64,000 nucleotides of DNA from Zwartia vadi (GTDB lineage Bacteria > Pseudomonadota > Gammaproteobacteria > Burkholderiales > Burkholderiaceae_B): positions 1 through 64,000 of the forward strand of contig NZ_JAUHHE010000013.1 of the NCBI RefSeq assembly GCF_030410375.1, read 5' to 3'. Under the pieces are notes generated by a model. That model ran no database searches. It saw only the letters and a program-made list of their open reading frames with translations, and was not told the DNA's origin. The position numbers and the translations under genes are program-made. This document shows positions 1 to 11,035 of the stretch, in pieces (position 1 is the first letter of the stretch; each line of letters opens with the position of its first letter).

Positions 1-75
1 CCTTTTGTAGCCTCCGCCACCTGCTAAGTAATCATGAACTACTGATCTTTTAAATTCCTTTTCGTACTTCGCCAT
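1..75 (-). CDS. IS3-family transposase OrfA, N-terminus (partial)
   Basis: This is the first 25 codons of a transposase OrfA, running off the left edge. The peptide begins MAKYEKEFKRSVVHDYLAG, the usual opening of the helix-turn-helix OrfA protein of IS150-like members of the IS3 family, which binds the terminal repeats. The ATG at 75 lies 51 bases inside the IS end, a normal distance for the family. Whether the element is intact cannot be judged from this fragment. Confidence 0.7.
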   Translation of the reverse strand, partial: MAKYEKEFKRSVVHDYLAGGGGYKR

Positions 76-126
76 GAAAAACACCCCAAGAGTTGGATGG
101 GTGTCCAACTTTTGGGGTGCAGTTCA
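1..126 (-). mobile_element. IS3-family (IS150-like) insertion sequence, terminal fragment
   Basis: The outer 25 bases (102-126, read leftward on the minus strand) begin TGAACTGCACCCC and resemble the terminal inverted repeat of IS150-type elements. The repeat leads into a transposase reading frame starting at 75. A short internal dyad (ACACCCCAAGAGTTGG facing CCAACTTTTGGGGTG, about 81-119) lies at the tip. The rest of the element is outside the window, so the target duplication and the second end cannot be seen. The element lies 34 bases beyond the typA stop codon, so it inserted downstream of that operon without breaking a gene. Confidence 0.75.
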
Positions 127-160
127 TAGGCTGCGTTTTTTTTACGCAAACTTGTCGTAG

Positions 161-1981
161 TTATGCGCCTTCACGGGACATCTTGCGACGCTCGTGTTCT
201 TTGAGAAAGCGTTTACGTAGACGAATGCTCTTGGGAGTGACCTCCACCAACTCATCATCACTGATGAATTCAACTGCGTACTCAAGACTCATATCGATTG
301 GAGGAACCAGACGCACTGCCTCATCGGTACCCGATGCACGCACGTTGGTCAATTGCTTACCCTTGATTGGGTTCACGACCAGATCATTGTCTCGGCTGTG
401 GATACCAATAATCATGCCTTCGTAAACGGGATCATTGTGCGATACAAACATGCGACCGCGATCCTGTAGCTTCCACAACGCGTACGCAACGGCTGCTCCA
501 TCATCCTGACTGATCAGCACACCATTGCGACGTTCGCCAAGCAAACCTTCCTTGACAGGGCCGTACGCATCAAAAGTATGGCTCATCAGACCATTACCGC
601 GCGTCATAGTCATGAAGTCGCCCTGAAAGCCGATCAAGCCGCGAGCTGGCACGCGATACTCAAGTCGGGTTCGTCCGCGACCATCGCTGACCATATCCAG
701 CAACTCTGCTTTGCGCATGCCGAGCTCTTCCATCACGGCGCCCTGGGTGTTGTCCTCAAGGTCGATACTGAGATTTTCGTATGGTTCGAGCTTAACGCCG
801 TTTTCTTCTTTAAAGACAACTCGTGGACGCGATACAGCGAGCTCATAACCTTCACGACGCATCGTCTCAATCAAAATCGTCAAATGCAACTCGCCGCGAC
901 CCGCAACCTCGAAAACAGTATCATCATCTGTGTCGCGAACACGCAATGCCATATTCGACTTCAACTCGCGATCCAGTCGCTCACGCAACTGACGGCTGGT
1001 CACAAACTTACCCTCGCGGCCAGCCAACGGGCTGGTGTTCACCATGAAATTCATGGTCAGCGTGGGCTCGTCAATTTTAAGCATCGGCAGACCTTCGACT
1101 TTATCCGGCGAACACAAAGTCGTTCCGATCGCGATGTCTTCAATACCATTGACCAACACGATGTCGCCCGCAATCGCGCTGTCGACGATTTCGCGCTCAA
1201 GACCTTTGAACTTTAAAACCTGATTGACGCGACCTTTGAAGGTTGCGCCGTCCGGTCCATTCAGACAAACTACATCCATGCCGGTTTTGACACGACCGCG
1301 ACGGATGCGGCCAATACCGATTTTGCCAACATAAGTACTGTAATCAATCGAGGTAATCTGCAATTGCAACGGCGCATCCGGATCATCCTCTCGCATCGGA
1401 ACGTATTCAAGAATTGCGTTAAACAGCGGGCGCATATCGCCCTCCCGCACATCTTCGGTTAGACCGGCGTAACCGTTCAAACCTGAAGCGTAGATGACCG
1501 GAAAGTCGAGCTGCTCTTCGGTGGCGCCAAGTTTGTCGAACAACTCAAAGGTCGCATTGATCACAAAATCACACCGCGCACCAGGACGATCAACTTTGTT
1601 GATTACCACAATTGGCTTGAGGCCAAGCGCGAGCGCTTTTTTGGTCACAAAGCGGGTCTGCGGCATGGGGCCTTCGACAGCATCGACAAGCAATAAGACA
1701 CCGTCTACCATCGACAGCACACGCTCAACTTCACCGCCAAAGTCAGCGTGACCGGGGGTATCGACGATATTGATATGCGTACCCTCATACTCGACAGCAC
1801 AGTTCTTCGAAAGAATAGTAATGCCACGTTCTTTTTCAAGATCGTTGGAATCCATCACGCGCTCGGTCATGCGCTCGTTTGAGCGAAAGGTACCGGACTG
1901 GCGCAAAAGTTGGTCGACGAGTGTCGTTTTGCCGTGGTCGACGTGGGCAATAATGGCAACGTTACGCAATGCGCGTGACAT
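161..1981 (-). CDS. typA: Ribosome-associated GTPase TypA/BipA
   Basis: A 606-residue translational GTPase of the EF-G-like class that acts on the ribosome, supporting assembly and growth under stress. The G domain is at the N-terminus: G1 AHVDHGKTT near residue 13, G3 [16 protein letters not shown] near 75, G4 NKVDRPGA near 130. The central beta-barrel and EF-G domain III/V-like parts follow, then the BipA-specific C-terminal domain, and the length is normal for the family. The start gives the usual [17 protein letters not shown] opening. It is the last gene of the infB operon, starting 9 bases after the truB stop. An IS element begins just downstream. Confidence 0.97.
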   Translation of the reverse strand: MSRALRNVAIIAHVDHGKTTLVDQLLRQSGTFRSNERMTERVMDSNDLEKERGITILSKNCAVEYEGTHINIVDTPGHADFGGEVERVLSMVDGVLLLVDAVEGPMPQTRFVTKKALALGLKPIVVINKVDRPGARCDFVINATFELFDKLGATEEQLDFPVIYASGLNGYAGLTEDVREGDMRPLFNAILEYVPMREDDPDAPLQLQITSIDYSTYVGKIGIGRIRRGRVKTGMDVVCLNGPDGATFKGRVNQVLKFKGLEREIVDSAIAGDIVLVNGIEDIAIGTTLCSPDKVEGLPMLKIDEPTLTMNFMVNTSPLAGREGKFVTSRQLRERLDRELKSNMALRVRDTDDDTVFEVAGRGELHLTILIETMRREGYELAVSRPRVVFKEENGVKLEPYENLSIDLEDNTQGAVMEELGMRKAELLDMVSDGRGRTRLEYRVPARGLIGFQGDFMTMTRGNGLMSHTFDAYGPVKEGLLGERRNGVLISQDDGAAVAYALWKLQDRGRMFVSHNDPVYEGMIIGIHSRDNDLVVNPIKGKQLTNVRASGTDEAVRLVPPIDMSLEYAVEFISDDELVEVTPKSIRLRKRFLKEHERRKMSREGA

Positions 1982-1990
1982 ACAAATCCT

Positions 1991-2806
1991 TTAGTGAGTC
2001 TGAGCGGACACATCGTCCGCAGGTGATACATGAATGGAACCAGACAAAACACCGTCCGGGGAAGCTGTGCTTTTTTTCGCTGGCACAAGCTCAGCGGGTA
2101 AATCTTCCAACGCGATCAAAACACTTTCGGGTGTTTCCATCGTCTGCAATGTTTCGAGTGCGATCGCACGATCGAGAAAAAATGGGCCGACTTGCGTGCG
2201 ACGCAACGCCGAAAGGTGAGCAAAACAACCAAGCGAGCGACCGATGTCCTGCGCCAGGGTTCTGATATAGGTCCCTTTCGTACACAAGACCTGTACTTCA
2301 GCCGACATCGGTGTCAAGTTCAGGAGTTCGAGCTGCTTGATCGTGATCTCTCTGGGTTCGCGCTCCAGCACAATACCTTGACGCGCATATTCATATAGGG
2401 GCTTACCGTCGCGCTTCAGTGCGGAGACCATTGGAGGGATCTGCATTTGCGTACCCATAAAGCTTTTCAAGACCGCGCGCAGAGCTTGCTCGGTCACGCC
2501 CGAAAATCCCGCACCCGCCTCACTCACTACAATGCCAGTCAAATCGCCAGAGTCTGTCTCACTCCCAAAGGTAATCGTTGCGCGATAGCCTTTGTCGGCA
2601 CCAAGCATGGCGGCTGAAATTTTGGTGGCACGCCCCATGCAACACACTAGTAAACCCGTCGCAAAAGGATCCAAGGTCCCTGTGTGACCAGCTTTCTGAG
2701 CATCCATCGCATGTTTAGCGCGTTGAAGCGCGTGGTTACTCGACAACCCTACCGGTTTGTCCAGCAACAACACACCATCGAGCACGCGCCCGCGTCTTTT
2801 AGCCAT
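1991..2806 (-). CDS. truB: tRNA pseudouridine(55) synthase TruB
   Basis: A 271-residue enzyme that isomerises U55 in the T-loop of tRNAs. The catalytic Asp lies in the family motif [14 protein letters not shown] near residue 45. The fold continues through YEYARQGI and the C-terminal [15 protein letters not shown] segment. The frame stays open to 2896, but the ATG at 2806 is preferred: it gives the standard [20 protein letters not shown] start, has a GGAA-type binding site upstream, and avoids overlap with rbfA, which ends at 2832. It sits between rbfA and typA. Confidence 0.96.
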   Translation of the reverse strand: MAKRRGRVLDGVLLLDKPVGLSSNHALQRAKHAMDAQKAGHTGTLDPFATGLLVCCMGRATKISAAMLGADKGYRATITFGSETDSGDLTGIVVSEAGAGFSGVTEQALRAVLKSFMGTQMQIPPMVSALKRDGKPLYEYARQGIVLEREPREITIKQLELLNLTPMSAEVQVLCTKGTYIRTLAQDIGRSLGCFAHLSALRRTQVGPFFLDRAIALETLQTMETPESVLIALEDLPAELVPAKKSTASPDGVLSGSIHVSPADDVSAQTH

Positions 2807-2831
2807 CGTCTGTTTCCAAAAACGACAGCCC

Positions 2832-3233
2832 TTAAGGCTTGTCTTCAGGCTCGTCAGGGACGCCTGCGTATTGACCTGGCAAATTCGCCTGGTCAATCAG
2901 TGCAGACATCTCGATTCCACGCTTGAGACGTGGATCATGGAAGAAGTGAAGCGTAGGTACCGTGTGGATATGCAGCAACTTGTAAAGCTGGGAGTGAAAC
3001 CATCCTGCTTTTTCGTTTAGCAAGGCTTGCGCATGTTCAGGTTCAGCACCAAGAACCGTAAAGTAAACCTTGGCGTGCGCATAGTCTGTCGTCAACTCTA
3101 TCCCGGAAAGCGTGATCAATCCAGCGCGACTCATATCGATTTCGCGCTGAATAATGATGGCCAGATCTTTTTGGATCTGGTCAGCGAGCCTTAAATTACG
3201 GCCGGGAGAGGATTTTTGTTTATGACGACTCAT
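2832..3233 (-). CDS. rbfA: 30S ribosome-binding factor A
   Basis: A 133-residue KH-fold protein that binds immature 30S subunits and helps process the 16S rRNA 5' end. It starts [25 protein letters not shown] and contains the conserved [12 protein letters not shown] strand and the [20 protein letters not shown] segment near the C-terminus. It lies 10 bases after the infB stop, the usual order, and shares its function in 30S maturation with RimP at the start of the operon. Confidence 0.96.
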   Translation of the reverse strand: MSRHKQKSSPGRNLRLADQIQKDLAIIIQREIDMSRAGLITLSGIELTTDYAHAKVYFTVLGAEPEHAQALLNEKAGWFHSQLYKLLHIHTVPTLHFFHDPRLKRGIEMSALIDQANLPGQYAGVPDEPEDKP

Positions 3234-3243
3234 TTAGTGGGCA

Positions 3244-6200
3244 TTAAAGCGAGCGTGCCACTTCCTTAATTTCAAAAATTTCAAGTTGATCGCCAACTTG
3301 CAAGTCGTTATTACCACGCAAAGTGATACCGCAGTCAAAGCCAGATTTGACTTCCTTGGCGTCATCTTTGAAGCGACGCAAGGAATCGAGCCAACCAGTC
3401 CAGTGCACCACGTTGTTACGCAGCAAGCGAACCTGTGAATCGCGACGCACCACACCATCGGTTACCATGCAGCCTGCGACAGTACCTATTCGGGAAATCG
3501 TATAGACCTCGCGAATTTCAACCATGCCGATGACTTCTTCACGCTTTTCAGGAGCAAGCATGCCTGACATGGCCAACTTGATCTCATCGACAGCGTCATA
3601 AATGATGTTGTAGTAGCGGATATCGACACCGTTGGACTCCGCAAGCTTTTTAGAGCTGGCATCGGCGCGCACATTAAAGCCAATGATCACTGCACCCGAG
3701 GCAATCGCCAAATTGACGTCGCTTTCAGATACGCCGCCGACCGCAGCATGAACAACTTGGACACGCACTTCTTCGGTAGAAAGCTTGAGCAAGGATGCAA
3801 CCAATGCCTCCTGGGAACCTTGAACGTCTGTTTTGACGATCAGTGACAAGGTCTGTGAACCCTCGGCAATATTTTCGAACATCGACTCGAGTTTTGCTGC
3901 CTGCTGGCGCGCCAGCTTAACGTCACGGAACTTACCCTGACGGAACAAGGCGATCTCGCGGGCACGACGCTCGTCAGCTAAAGACATCATCTCGTCACCA
4001 GCAGAAGGCACTTCGGTCAAACCTTGAATCTCGACTGGAATCGAAGGCCCGGCCGACTGAATAGGTTTGCCATTTTCATCCAACATGGCACGCACACGGC
4101 CATAGCTGGCACCAGCAAGGACCACATCACCGCGATTAAGCGTTCCGCTTTGAACCAGAATCGTCGCAACCGGACCGCGGCCTTTGTCGAGTCGCGCTTC
4201 GATCACGATGCCCTTGGCAGGCGCGTCAATCGCAGCTTTCAATTCAAGTACTTCTGCTTGCAGCAACACGTTTTCAAGCAGCTCATCAATACCCTGCCCA
4301 GTTTTGGCGGACACTGAAATAAAAGGCACATCTCCGCCGTACTCTTCCGGTACGACTTCTTCAACGACCAGCTCTTGTTTAACACGCTCAGGATTAGCGT
4401 CAGGCTTATCAATCTTGTTGACAGCAACGACAAGCGGCACACCTGCAGCTTTTGCATGATGAATCGCTTCTTTGGTCTGAGGCATCACGCCATCGTCAGC
4501 GGCCACAACCAAAATCACGATGTCCGTTGCCTTGGCACCACGGGCACGCATCGCGGTAAACGCCTCGTGTCCAGGCGTGTCGAGGAAAGTCACCATGCCA
4601 CGCTCAGTTTGAACGTGATAAGCACCAATATGTTGTGTGATGCCACCAGCCTCACCCGAAGCCACTTTGGCGCGACGGATATAGTCCAGCAGTGAGGTTT
4701 TACCGTGATCAACGTGTCCCATTACTGTCACAACAGGGGCACGAGGAAATGACTGCACATCCTCGTGGGGTGCATTTTCATCAAGGAAAGCTTCGGGATC
4801 GTCCAGTTTGGCGGCAATCGCTTTGTGCCCTAACTCTTCGACAACAATCATTGCCGTCTCTTGATCGAGCACCTGATTGATCGTGACCATCTGACCGAGC
4901 TTCATCAGATGCTTGATGACCTCGCCAGCCTTAACCGACATTTTGTGCGCCAGATCGGCAACACTAATTGTTTCGGGCACATGAATTTCACGAGCAATAA
5001 ATTCTACCGGGGCGGGCTCACGACGCTCAGGTGCCACATTGTTTGCACCACGTGCACCTTTTTTACCACCAGCTTTACTCTTTCCACCCGCACGCCAGCC
5101 TTCGCGACCAGGTGCGGCAGGCGCATCACGCTTTTCAGCAGGCTTTTTACGCGAGGCATCATCTGTCCATGTCGAGGCAATTTCGCCGGACTTGAGGACT
5201 TTTTTGCCTGGAGCGTCCACAGCACCATCTTTCTTGGCGCCTTTGGCGGCAGTGCCTGCAGCAGGCTTGTGCAAGGTGCCTGACAGTGCGGCAGCCTCGG
5301 GCTCGGGACGCACGACTTTACGCGGACGGTTCAGCATGTCTCGCAAGGCGGCAGCCTCAGCCTCGGATGCTCGACGCGCCTCATCCCGGGCATCGCTGTC
5401 AACAGGCATTGCAACATGAGCAGGTGGAACAGCACGCCCGCGCATTGACTTAACTGACTTGGCTGGCTCAACTTGCTTTTGTTGCACAGGCGCTGCGTGA
5501 TCTGCGGCCTTGGCTGGCTGCACTTCGCTAGTTGAAGACGCTTCTGATCCGGTCAGCTTGGGTGAGGAAACCTCGTCAGTTGGGATCGATGGCTCAGCTA
5601 CAGCCTTTGTACGGTCTGATGATGGCGCGGCATCAACGTGCTCGGCTACCGGTGCATCGGTCTTGGAAGGAGAGGTCTCGACTGCATTGGAAGATGTGAC
5701 CTGAGCAGATGCGGGAACAGAATCCTCAACCGCTGCGGTCACGACTGGAGAGGAATCAACCGCGGGTGAAACTGTTCCAACAGGCTCAACGGCTTGCTCA
5801 GCAACAGCAGGCTCCGACTGGGCAGTTGGCTTGTCAGTTGCGGCAGAAGTCGAGAGCGTGTCACCAGCGGGCTCAGCACTTTGCACTGAAGTATCGACAG
5901 TCGCGGACGATGCGGCAGAAGTGCTTGTAACAGGCGTCGCAGCTGACAGCTCAGACGCACCAGTAGGCTGAGCGGTCTGAGGCGCCTCGCTCTGCGCAAG
6001 CCCCGCCGGTGAGGGCGTTGCAGTTGTTTCACCTAATTCAGGGGTGTCACGCTTGACGAATACACGTTTTTTACGCACCTCAACTTGAATCGTGCGCGAA
6101 CGACCCGAGCCGTCAGCCTGGCGAATTTCAGATGTTTGGCGTCTGGTCAACGTGATCTTCTTGCCTTCGGTCGCACCATGCGAGCGACGCAACGACTCAA

Positions 6201-6339
6201 GCAAGCGAGCCTTGTCGCCATCAGTGACATTATCGTCCACTGAGTTGAGATCGACACCCGCAGCACGTAACTGATCTAACAGCACGTTGGCAGGCATTTT
6301 CAGCTCGATTGCGAACTGGGCGACAGTGTTACTCGACAT
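3244..6339 (-). CDS. infB: Translation initiation factor IF-2
   Basis: A 1031-residue IF-2 that brings initiator fMet-tRNA to the 30S subunit. It has the N-terminal IF2 domain ([19 protein letters not shown]), a long Ala/Ser/Val/Pro-rich linker (roughly residues 90-400), a second N-domain, then the GTPase. G1 is [18 protein letters not shown] near residue 540, G3 [17 protein letters not shown]4 [10 protein letters not shown]1 and C2 domains follow. The frame opens at 6378, but the ATG at 6339 has a purine-rich AAGAGAGAG site upstream and gives the standard [13 protein letters not shown] start. It is long compared with E. coli IF-2 (about 890), the excess being in the linker, as is common in Burkholderiales. 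Confidence 0.97.
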   Translation of the reverse strand: MSSNTVAQFAIELKMPANVLLDQLRAAGVDLNSVDDNVTDGDKARLLESLRRSHGATEGKKITLTRRQTSEIRQADGSGRSRTIQVEVRKKRVFVKRDTPELGETTATPSPAGLAQSEAPQTAQPTGASELSAATPVTSTSAASSATVDTSVQSAEPAGDTLSTSAATDKPTAQSEPAVAEQAVEPVGTVSPAVDSSPVVTAAVEDSVPASAQVTSSNAVETSPSKTDAPVAEHVDAAPSSDRTKAVAEPSIPTDEVSSPKLTGSEASSTSEVQPAKAADHAAPVQQKQVEPAKSVKSMRGRAVPPAHVAMPVDSDARDEARRASEAEAAALRDMLNRPRKVVRPEPEAAALSGTLHKPAAGTAAKGAKKDGAVDAPGKKVLKSGEIASTWTDDASRKKPAEKRDAPAAPGREGWRAGGKSKAGGKKGARGANNVAPERREPAPVEFIAREIHVPETISVADLAHKMSVKAGEVIKHLMKLGQMVTINQVLDQETAMIVVEELGHKAIAAKLDDPEAFLDENAPHEDVQSFPRAPVVTVMGHVDHGKTSLLDYIRRAKVASGEAGGITQHIGAYHVQTERGMVTFLDTPGHEAFTAMRARGAKATDIVILVVAADDGVMPQTKEAIHHAKAAGVPLVVAVNKIDKPDANPERVKQELVVEEVVPEEYGGDVPFISVSAKTGQGIDELLENVLLQAEVLELKAAIDAPAKGIVIEARLDKGRGPVATILVQSGTLNRGDVVLAGASYGRVRAMLDENGKPIQSAGPSIPVEIQGLTEVPSAGDEMMSLADERRAREIALFRQGKFRDVKLARQQAAKLESMFENIAEGSQTLSLIVKTDVQGSQEALVASLLKLSTEEVRVQVVHAAVGGVSESDVNLAIASGAVIIGFNVRADASSKKLAESNGVDIRYYNIIYDAVDEIKLAMSGMLAPEKREEVIGMVEIREVYTISRIGTVAGCMVTDGVVRRDSQVRLLRNNVVHWTGWLDSLRRFKDDAKEVKSGFDCGITLRGNNDLQVGDQLEIFEIKEVARSL

Positions 6340-6419
6340 TAGACTCTCTCTTACCTTTTTACAGCGTGACAACTTCAAGTGCGGGGTCGGCCAATGCCGC
6401 CCGACTGACTTTTAACTTT

Positions 6420-7898
6420 CTACTGATCTTCAAACCAATGTGCACGAGCAGCCATAATGAAATCACTGGCGGCCTTTTCTTCAAGTCCCGACATTTCAAT
6501 CAACTCATCTGTCGCAAGCTCAGCGAGATCATCACGGGTTGTGACACCACCAGCAGCCAATTTGGCCACTAGCTCAGGCGTCATGCCCTCGAGAGACAGC
6601 AAATCCTGAGCCGTCTCGACACGCTCTTCCTGAGCAATCGCCTCAGTCAACAGCGCGTTGCGGGCACGCGTACGCAACTCGTTAATCGTATCCTCGTCAA
6701 ACGACTCAATCTCGAGAAGTTCCTGCATCGGCACATAGGCTATTTCTTCGAGACCGGTGAAGCCTTCATCGATCAAGATGTCTGCAACCTCTTCGTCGAC
6801 ATCAAGACGGGACATGAACGTATTACGCAACTGCGCACGCTCAATTTCCTGTCTGTTATGGCTTTCTTCTGGTGTCATGATGTTGATCTGCCAGCCAGTC
6901 AGCTCGGATGCCAGACGGACGTTTTGACCTTTTGAGCCAATGGCTTTGGGGAGGTTTTCTTCGTCAACTACAACATCCATTGCGTGACGATCTTCGTCCA
7001 CCACAATCGACTCGACGTTAGCTGGCGCCAGCGCACCAATCACAAACTCAGCAGGATCCTCGGACCACAACACAATATCGACCTGCTCGCCACCCAGCTC
7101 ATTACGAACAGCGGTGACACGTGAGCCACGCATCCCCACGCAGGTACCGATAGGATCAATACGCTTGTCATAGGCTACGACCGCGATCTTGGCGCGCACG
7201 CCTGGATCTCGGGCCGCACCTTTAATCTCAAGCAATCCCTGTTCGATCTCGGGGACTTCATTTTCAAATAGCTGGCGAATAAAATCCGGAGCGGTCCGCG
7301 ACAAGATAACCTGCTGTCCACGGGCAGTACGATCGACTTTCAATACCCAAGCGCGCACACGGTCGCCCACGCGCAGATTTTCCTTAGGAATCATTTCGCT
7401 ACGCGGCAAGCGGGCTTCGATTTTGCCTGTCTCGACGATGACGTCGCCTTTATCCATGCGCTTAATGGAACCTGAGACGATCATTTCGCCACGATCCAAG
7501 AAGTCGTTCAGAATCTGCTCGCGCTCAGCATCACGGATCCGCTGCAAGATCGCCTGCTTGGCAGCCTGAGCGCCAATGCGACCAAACTCAATGGGCTCGA
7601 GGGGCTCTTCGATATACTCGCCAACCTCAATATCGGAGACAATTTCACGCGCATCAGACAACATTTCCTGTTGATCCGGCTCCTGAAGACCTTGTTCGTC
7701 AGGCACAACCAACCAGCGACGAAAGCCTTCGTGATCTCCGGTCGAGCGATTGACAGACACGCGAATGTCAGCATCCTCTTTGAAGCGCTTTTTCATGGCC
7801 GAAGCCAAAGCACCCTCGAGCGCATCGAATACGACGTCCCGCGTCACGTTTTTTTCACGCGCCAACGCGTCTACTAACAGAAGAATTTCGCGACTCAT
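6420..7898 (-). CDS. nusA: Transcription termination/antitermination protein NusA
   Basis: A 492-residue RNA polymerase-binding factor that controls pausing, intrinsic termination and antitermination. In order it has the N-terminal polymerase-binding domain ([18 protein letters not shown]), an S1 domain ([16 protein letters not shown]), two KH domains ([37 protein letters not shown]) and two C-terminal acidic repeats (about 365-490), as in the E. coli protein. Its start overlaps the rimP stop by 4 bases (ATGA), which suggests coupled translation. The gap to infB is about 80 bases. A terminator hairpin in the operon leader is a plausible target for NusA feedback. Confidence 0.97.
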   Translation of the reverse strand: MSREILLLVDALAREKNVTRDVVFDALEGALASAMKKRFKEDADIRVSVNRSTGDHEGFRRWLVVPDEQGLQEPDQQEMLSDAREIVSDIEVGEYIEEPLEPIEFGRIGAQAAKQAILQRIRDAEREQILNDFLDRGEMIVSGSIKRMDKGDVIVETGKIEARLPRSEMIPKENLRVGDRVRAWVLKVDRTARGQQVILSRTAPDFIRQLFENEVPEIEQGLLEIKGAARDPGVRAKIAVVAYDKRIDPIGTCVGMRGSRVTAVRNELGGEQVDIVLWSEDPAEFVIGALAPANVESIVVDEDRHAMDVVVDEENLPKAIGSKGQNVRLASELTGWQINIMTPEESHNRQEIERAQLRNTFMSRLDVDEEVADILIDEGFTGLEEIAYVPMQELLEIESFDEDTINELRTRARNALLTEAIAQEERVETAQDLLSLEGMTPELVAKLAAGGVTTRDDLAELATDELIEMSGLEEKAASDFIMAARAHWFEDQ

Positions 7899-8389
7899 CG
7901 CTTTTTGCCCTTGAAATCCAGAACAGGATTCAACTTGGCGCGCTCTACATCCGTAAATGCAAAAGCCACCTGTCGAATCTCGCCTTTTTTAGCCTCAAAC
8001 TCTATACCGAAAGGCAACACTGCCTCGGTACCCGCAGCACTGGATGTCCCACTCAGGTCAACCAGTTCACCAGAAAAAATCTTTTGATTGTCAACTGCCT
8101 CGCGCAGCTTGACCTCAACACGCTCACCGATGAAACGCTTGAAATCCGCCTCAGTCTTAAGAGGACGATCAACGCCAGGCGAACCGACCTCGAGTCTTCG
8201 ATAGTCGATATTTTCAACCTCGAACACGCGCGACAAATGCTTGGAAACCAGTTCGCAGTCCTCGATCCGAATACCCTCGGGTCGATCAATCGTGACACGC
8301 AAAAGACCAAGCGCAGCGCGCTCAATGTCGATGAACTCGACATCCATGGAGGCTAAAGCCTGCTGCGTGATTGTAAAAAGATCTGCCAT
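7895..8389 (-). CDS. rimP: Ribosome maturation factor RimP
   Basis: A 164-residue protein needed for 30S maturation, first gene of the nusA-infB operon. The [19 protein letters not shown] start is normal, and the family segment [23 protein letters not shown] lies mid-protein. The frame continues upstream to 8440, but those extra codons run through a hairpin and T-tract (8396-8420), so the ATG at 8389 is chosen. Only about six bases (GGACGT) separate the T-tract from this ATG, leaving a weak ribosome-binding site inside the attenuator structure. Confidence 0.93.
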   Translation of the reverse strand: MADLFTITQQALASMDVEFIDIERAALGLLRVTIDRPEGIRIEDCELVSKHLSRVFEVENIDYRRLEVGSPGVDRPLKTEADFKRFIGERVEVKLREAVDNQKIFSGELVDLSGTSSAAGTEAVLPFGIEFEAKKGEIRQVAFAFTDVERAKLNPVLDFKGKKR

Positions 8390-8395
8390 ACGTCC

Positions 8396-8420
8396 AAAAA
8401 AAAAGGGCTGAAAACAGCCC
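8396..8420 (-). terminator. Intrinsic terminator / probable attenuator in the rimP-nusA leader
   Basis: Read on the minus strand, GGGCTG-TTTT-CAGCCC forms a perfect 6-bp stem with a four-base loop, followed at once by nine Ts. The T-tract ends 6 bases before the rimP ATG at 8389. It could end rluB transcripts (rluB stops 240 bases upstream) or attenuate transcripts entering rimP-nusA-infB. Its position against the first start codon favours a regulatory role. It would not work on the plus strand, where no T-tract follows the stem. Confidence 0.75.
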
Positions 8421-8497
8421 ATATACAACAAATTAGTCAACCTGTGCCCGAGGGCGCTGCAACCAGAGCCAGGCCAAGGGAGTATTTAAAAGAGAAC

Positions 8498-8527
8498 ATT
8501 TAAAGTGTCATTTGAAATGCCATTCAA
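8498..8527 (-). promoter_or_regulatory. Possible sigma70 promoter for rimP operon
   Basis: On the minus strand a TTGAAT box (8522-8527) and a TTAAAT box (8498-8503) are separated by 18 bases. Each matches four of six consensus positions. It lies in the A+T-rich gap between rluB and rimP and would place the attenuator hairpin in the leader. This is a weak match seen by eye only. Confidence 0.3.
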
Positions 8528-8659
8528 AAATATTCTTGGAAATACTCGTTAGCCCTAAATTCTAGCATGTTTAGTGAAAAAAGTCTTGTCACACCAACCA
8601 TTTACGTTGAATGCGCCTTCAAAAAACATGCTCGAATACAAAATATTTCTTAATAAATA

Positions 8660-11035
8660 TTAGCGACCACCACGCGATGATTTGGTAAATCCAAGTCTAG
8701 ACTCATGCGCAGAAGCCCCGCGCGGTTGCCAATCATCGCCCTTAGGCGCGGACCGACCCGCTGAGTTGCCGGGGTTTGGCTTGGCTCGACCGCCTGGTTT
8801 ACCAGGACCGCGTCCGCCCTGTTTGGGAGGACGACCTTGTCCGCCCGGCCCTCCTGAGCCACTTGACCCGCCTGGACCTCCGGGCCCGCGCGGACGCCCT
8901 TGACCAGGCTCGCGATTGGGCCGAAATCCAGGCTCGCCAGACAAGCCTGGGATTACATCCCGCGACATTGCTCCCTGGCCTGCCTGCGCGCCCGGTCCCT
9001 GGGGCCCACGGCCGCCCGGACGCGGACCACGCGGGGGACGAGAAGCTCCTTTTGGACCGCCAGGCTTATTGGCGCCACCAAAGCCAGGTCCGCGCGCTCC
9101 CGCACCCGCAGGCCCCATCGGCTTGCCACGACCGCCTCTTGCCGGACCTTGGCCACCTTGGGGATGACCATTCGCGAAACCACCTCCCACGGTTAACACT
9201 GCTGCAACGTGTTCAGTCGGGTGTAAAAAGGGGCCAGGCTTTCCGGATCTGCCACCCTGGACTTTTCCGCGACGACCCATTTTGGCACCGTGAGTCCCAT
9301 TACGTTCGAGTGTGCCAAAGCCCGGAGGCAAAGCGCTATCATGCGAGACGGGCTGTCTTGGTGCGCGAGAGCGACCATCCGTCGAGTCGTCATCACGCAG
9401 CAAGCCCACTTGTACCATCAACGCCGAAACAAGTTTGGAATCCAGCTCCTCCCAACGGCCACGGCGTAATGTTGTAGGCAGAACAATGTCACCAAAGCGG
9501 GTTCTGATCAAGCGACTCACTGTCAGGCCAACAGATTCGAACATGCGACGCACCTCGCGGTTCCGCCCTTCGTTCAAGGTGACGCGGTACCAGCGGTTGC
9601 TACCCTCACCCCCAATAAACTCGATCATGCCGAAACTTGCAGGACCATCGTCAAGCATGACGCCATCCAGCAATGACTGCCGCTGCTCCGGACCCAACTC
9701 GCCCAGCACACGCACTGCGTATTCGCGCTCATTACCGTAGCGGGGATGCAAGAGTCGATTGGACAGATCGCCCGAAGTTGTGAAAATAAGCAGACCTTCC
9801 GTGTTGAGGTCCAGACGGCCAATCGACAACCACTTACCCACTTTCATTTTAGGCAGTCGAGAAAACACATTCGCACGACCATTGGGATCATCGTGACTCA
9901 CAATTTCGCCGGCAGGCTTGTGATAAAGAATCACACGTGGTGGCTTTTTGGCATTGGTTCGAGTGATGGGTCGACCATTCACGCGCACAGCGTCGTTCGC
10001 GCCCACGCGCTGACCAATGTGTGCGGGTTCGCCGTTCACCGATACGCGACCAGCAATAATGAGCTCTTCCATTTCGCGTCGCGACCCAATCCCCGCATCG
10101 GCGAGTACCTTGTGCAACTTTGGCATCAGAACATCACTGTTCAGATATTTATTCAGACGCTGCTCAATCCGCTCGGCTTGACTCAAATACGAAAGCGCCT
10201 GCTCGGCTTCTTTTTCAGCCGCAACCGGATCACCAAAATCGACGACATCACGGACATCCTCGTCAAAGGACACAAAGTCGGCTGGCAAGCGTGCCGCAGG
10301 TCCAACTTGCTCGGGGAAACCGCCAGTTTCAGGCGCATCGCTACGACGACGGCGAAAGGGTGTACGTAATTTACGGCCACGCGACTTAGGCGAGGATGCA
10401 GCCAAATCAGACGGACTAACGGTTTCAAACTGAGGACGAATCTGACCACTAATTTCTGATCCGGAAACCGAGGGTGTGAATGGCTCATTTGGCACGAATG
10501 CTGCGGATGGCTCTTGCTGGGTAAATACCTGAGTCGGCGCAGGCATTGCTGGAGCAGAGGTTTCAGCAGCGTTGCTTGAATGAAGGGCTGAGGTGTCTGC
10601 ATCCTCCTGCTGCAATGATTGTGCCTGTTTGGTTTGTTTGGTCGCGCGAGGCTGTCTTGGTGCACGCGCAGCTTTGGGTGCTGGCTCAGACTGTGATGAC
10701 TCAGTGGCCGGTGCCACCTCTTCGCGTGCAGTCACACTGGCGACTGAGTTAGCAACTGAGGTCGCGTCTGCGTCGGCTGGTGCAAGCTTGGACGCGGTCT
10801 TGCGAGGGGTTGTTTTACGTGCAGCAGCTTTGCGAGGAGCCGAAGGGGCATCACCAGAAGCATCCGTAAGATGATCAGCGATCGCGACGACATTTGGCTC
10901 AGCTTCGGATTGAGCAGCAACAGAAGGTTTTACCGCAGTTTTACGTGCTGGCGTTTTGCGCACAGCTTTTTTAACAGCCTTCGCCACAGTCTCCTGTGAA
11001 TTCAAGACTAATTCATCGGTATTTGTTTTAGTCAC
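8660..11035 (-). CDS. rluB: 23S rRNA pseudouridine synthase RluB-type, with long extensions
   Basis: A 791-residue member of the RsuA/RluB family, which makes pseudouridine in 23S rRNA (E. coli RluB: position 2605). The core is an S4 RNA-binding domain ([18 protein letters not shown], about residue 300) and the catalytic domain with the Asp in [15 protein letters not shown] near 405. The core is only about 250 residues. The N-terminal 290 residues are Lys/Ala/Pro-rich and the last 240 are Gly/Pro/Arg-rich (RGG- and GPGG-like), probably disordered RNA-binding tails. Extended RluB proteins are common in Burkholderiales. Its start overlaps the scpB stop by 4 bases. Confidence 0.9.
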   Translation of the reverse strand: MTKTNTDELVLNSQETVAKAVKKAVRKTPARKTAVKPSVAAQSEAEPNVVAIADHLTDASGDAPSAPRKAAARKTTPRKTASKLAPADADATSVANSVASVTAREEVAPATESSQSEPAPKAARAPRQPRATKQTKQAQSLQQEDADTSALHSSNAAETSAPAMPAPTQVFTQQEPSAAFVPNEPFTPSVSGSEISGQIRPQFETVSPSDLAASSPKSRGRKLRTPFRRRRSDAPETGGFPEQVGPAARLPADFVSFDEDVRDVVDFGDPVAAEKEAEQALSYLSQAERIEQRLNKYLNSDVLMPKLHKVLADAGIGSRREMEELIIAGRVSVNGEPAHIGQRVGANDAVRVNGRPITRTNAKKPPRVILYHKPAGEIVSHDDPNGRANVFSRLPKMKVGKWLSIGRLDLNTEGLLIFTTSGDLSNRLLHPRYGNEREYAVRVLGELGPEQRQSLLDGVMLDDGPASFGMIEFIGGEGSNRWYRVTLNEGRNREVRRMFESVGLTVSRLIRTRFGDIVLPTTLRRGRWEELDSKLVSALMVQVGLLRDDDSTDGRSRAPRQPVSHDSALPPGFGTLERNGTHGAKMGRRGKVQGGRSGKPGPFLHPTEHVAAVLTVGGGFANGHPQGGQGPARGGRGKPMGPAGAGARGPGFGGANKPGGPKGASRPPRGPRPGGRGPQGPGAQAGQGAMSRDVIPGLSGEPGFRPNREPGQGRPRGPGGPGGSSGSGGPGGQGRPPKQGGRGPGKPGGRAKPNPGNSAGRSAPKGDDWQPRGASAHESRLGFTKSSRGGR

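Noticed and set aside
133..147. GCGT-T-run-ACGC hairpin after typA as a terminator
   Set aside because: The stem is four bases and no T-tract follows it on the minus strand.
578..1216. 212-codon plus-strand open frame opposite typA
   Set aside because: It lies wholly antisense to a certain gene and has no recognisable domain.
8776..9477. Long plus-strand open frames opposite the rluB tail
   Set aside because: They are shadows of the Gly/Pro/Arg-rich codons on the minus strand, with low-complexity translations and no binding site or family resemblance.
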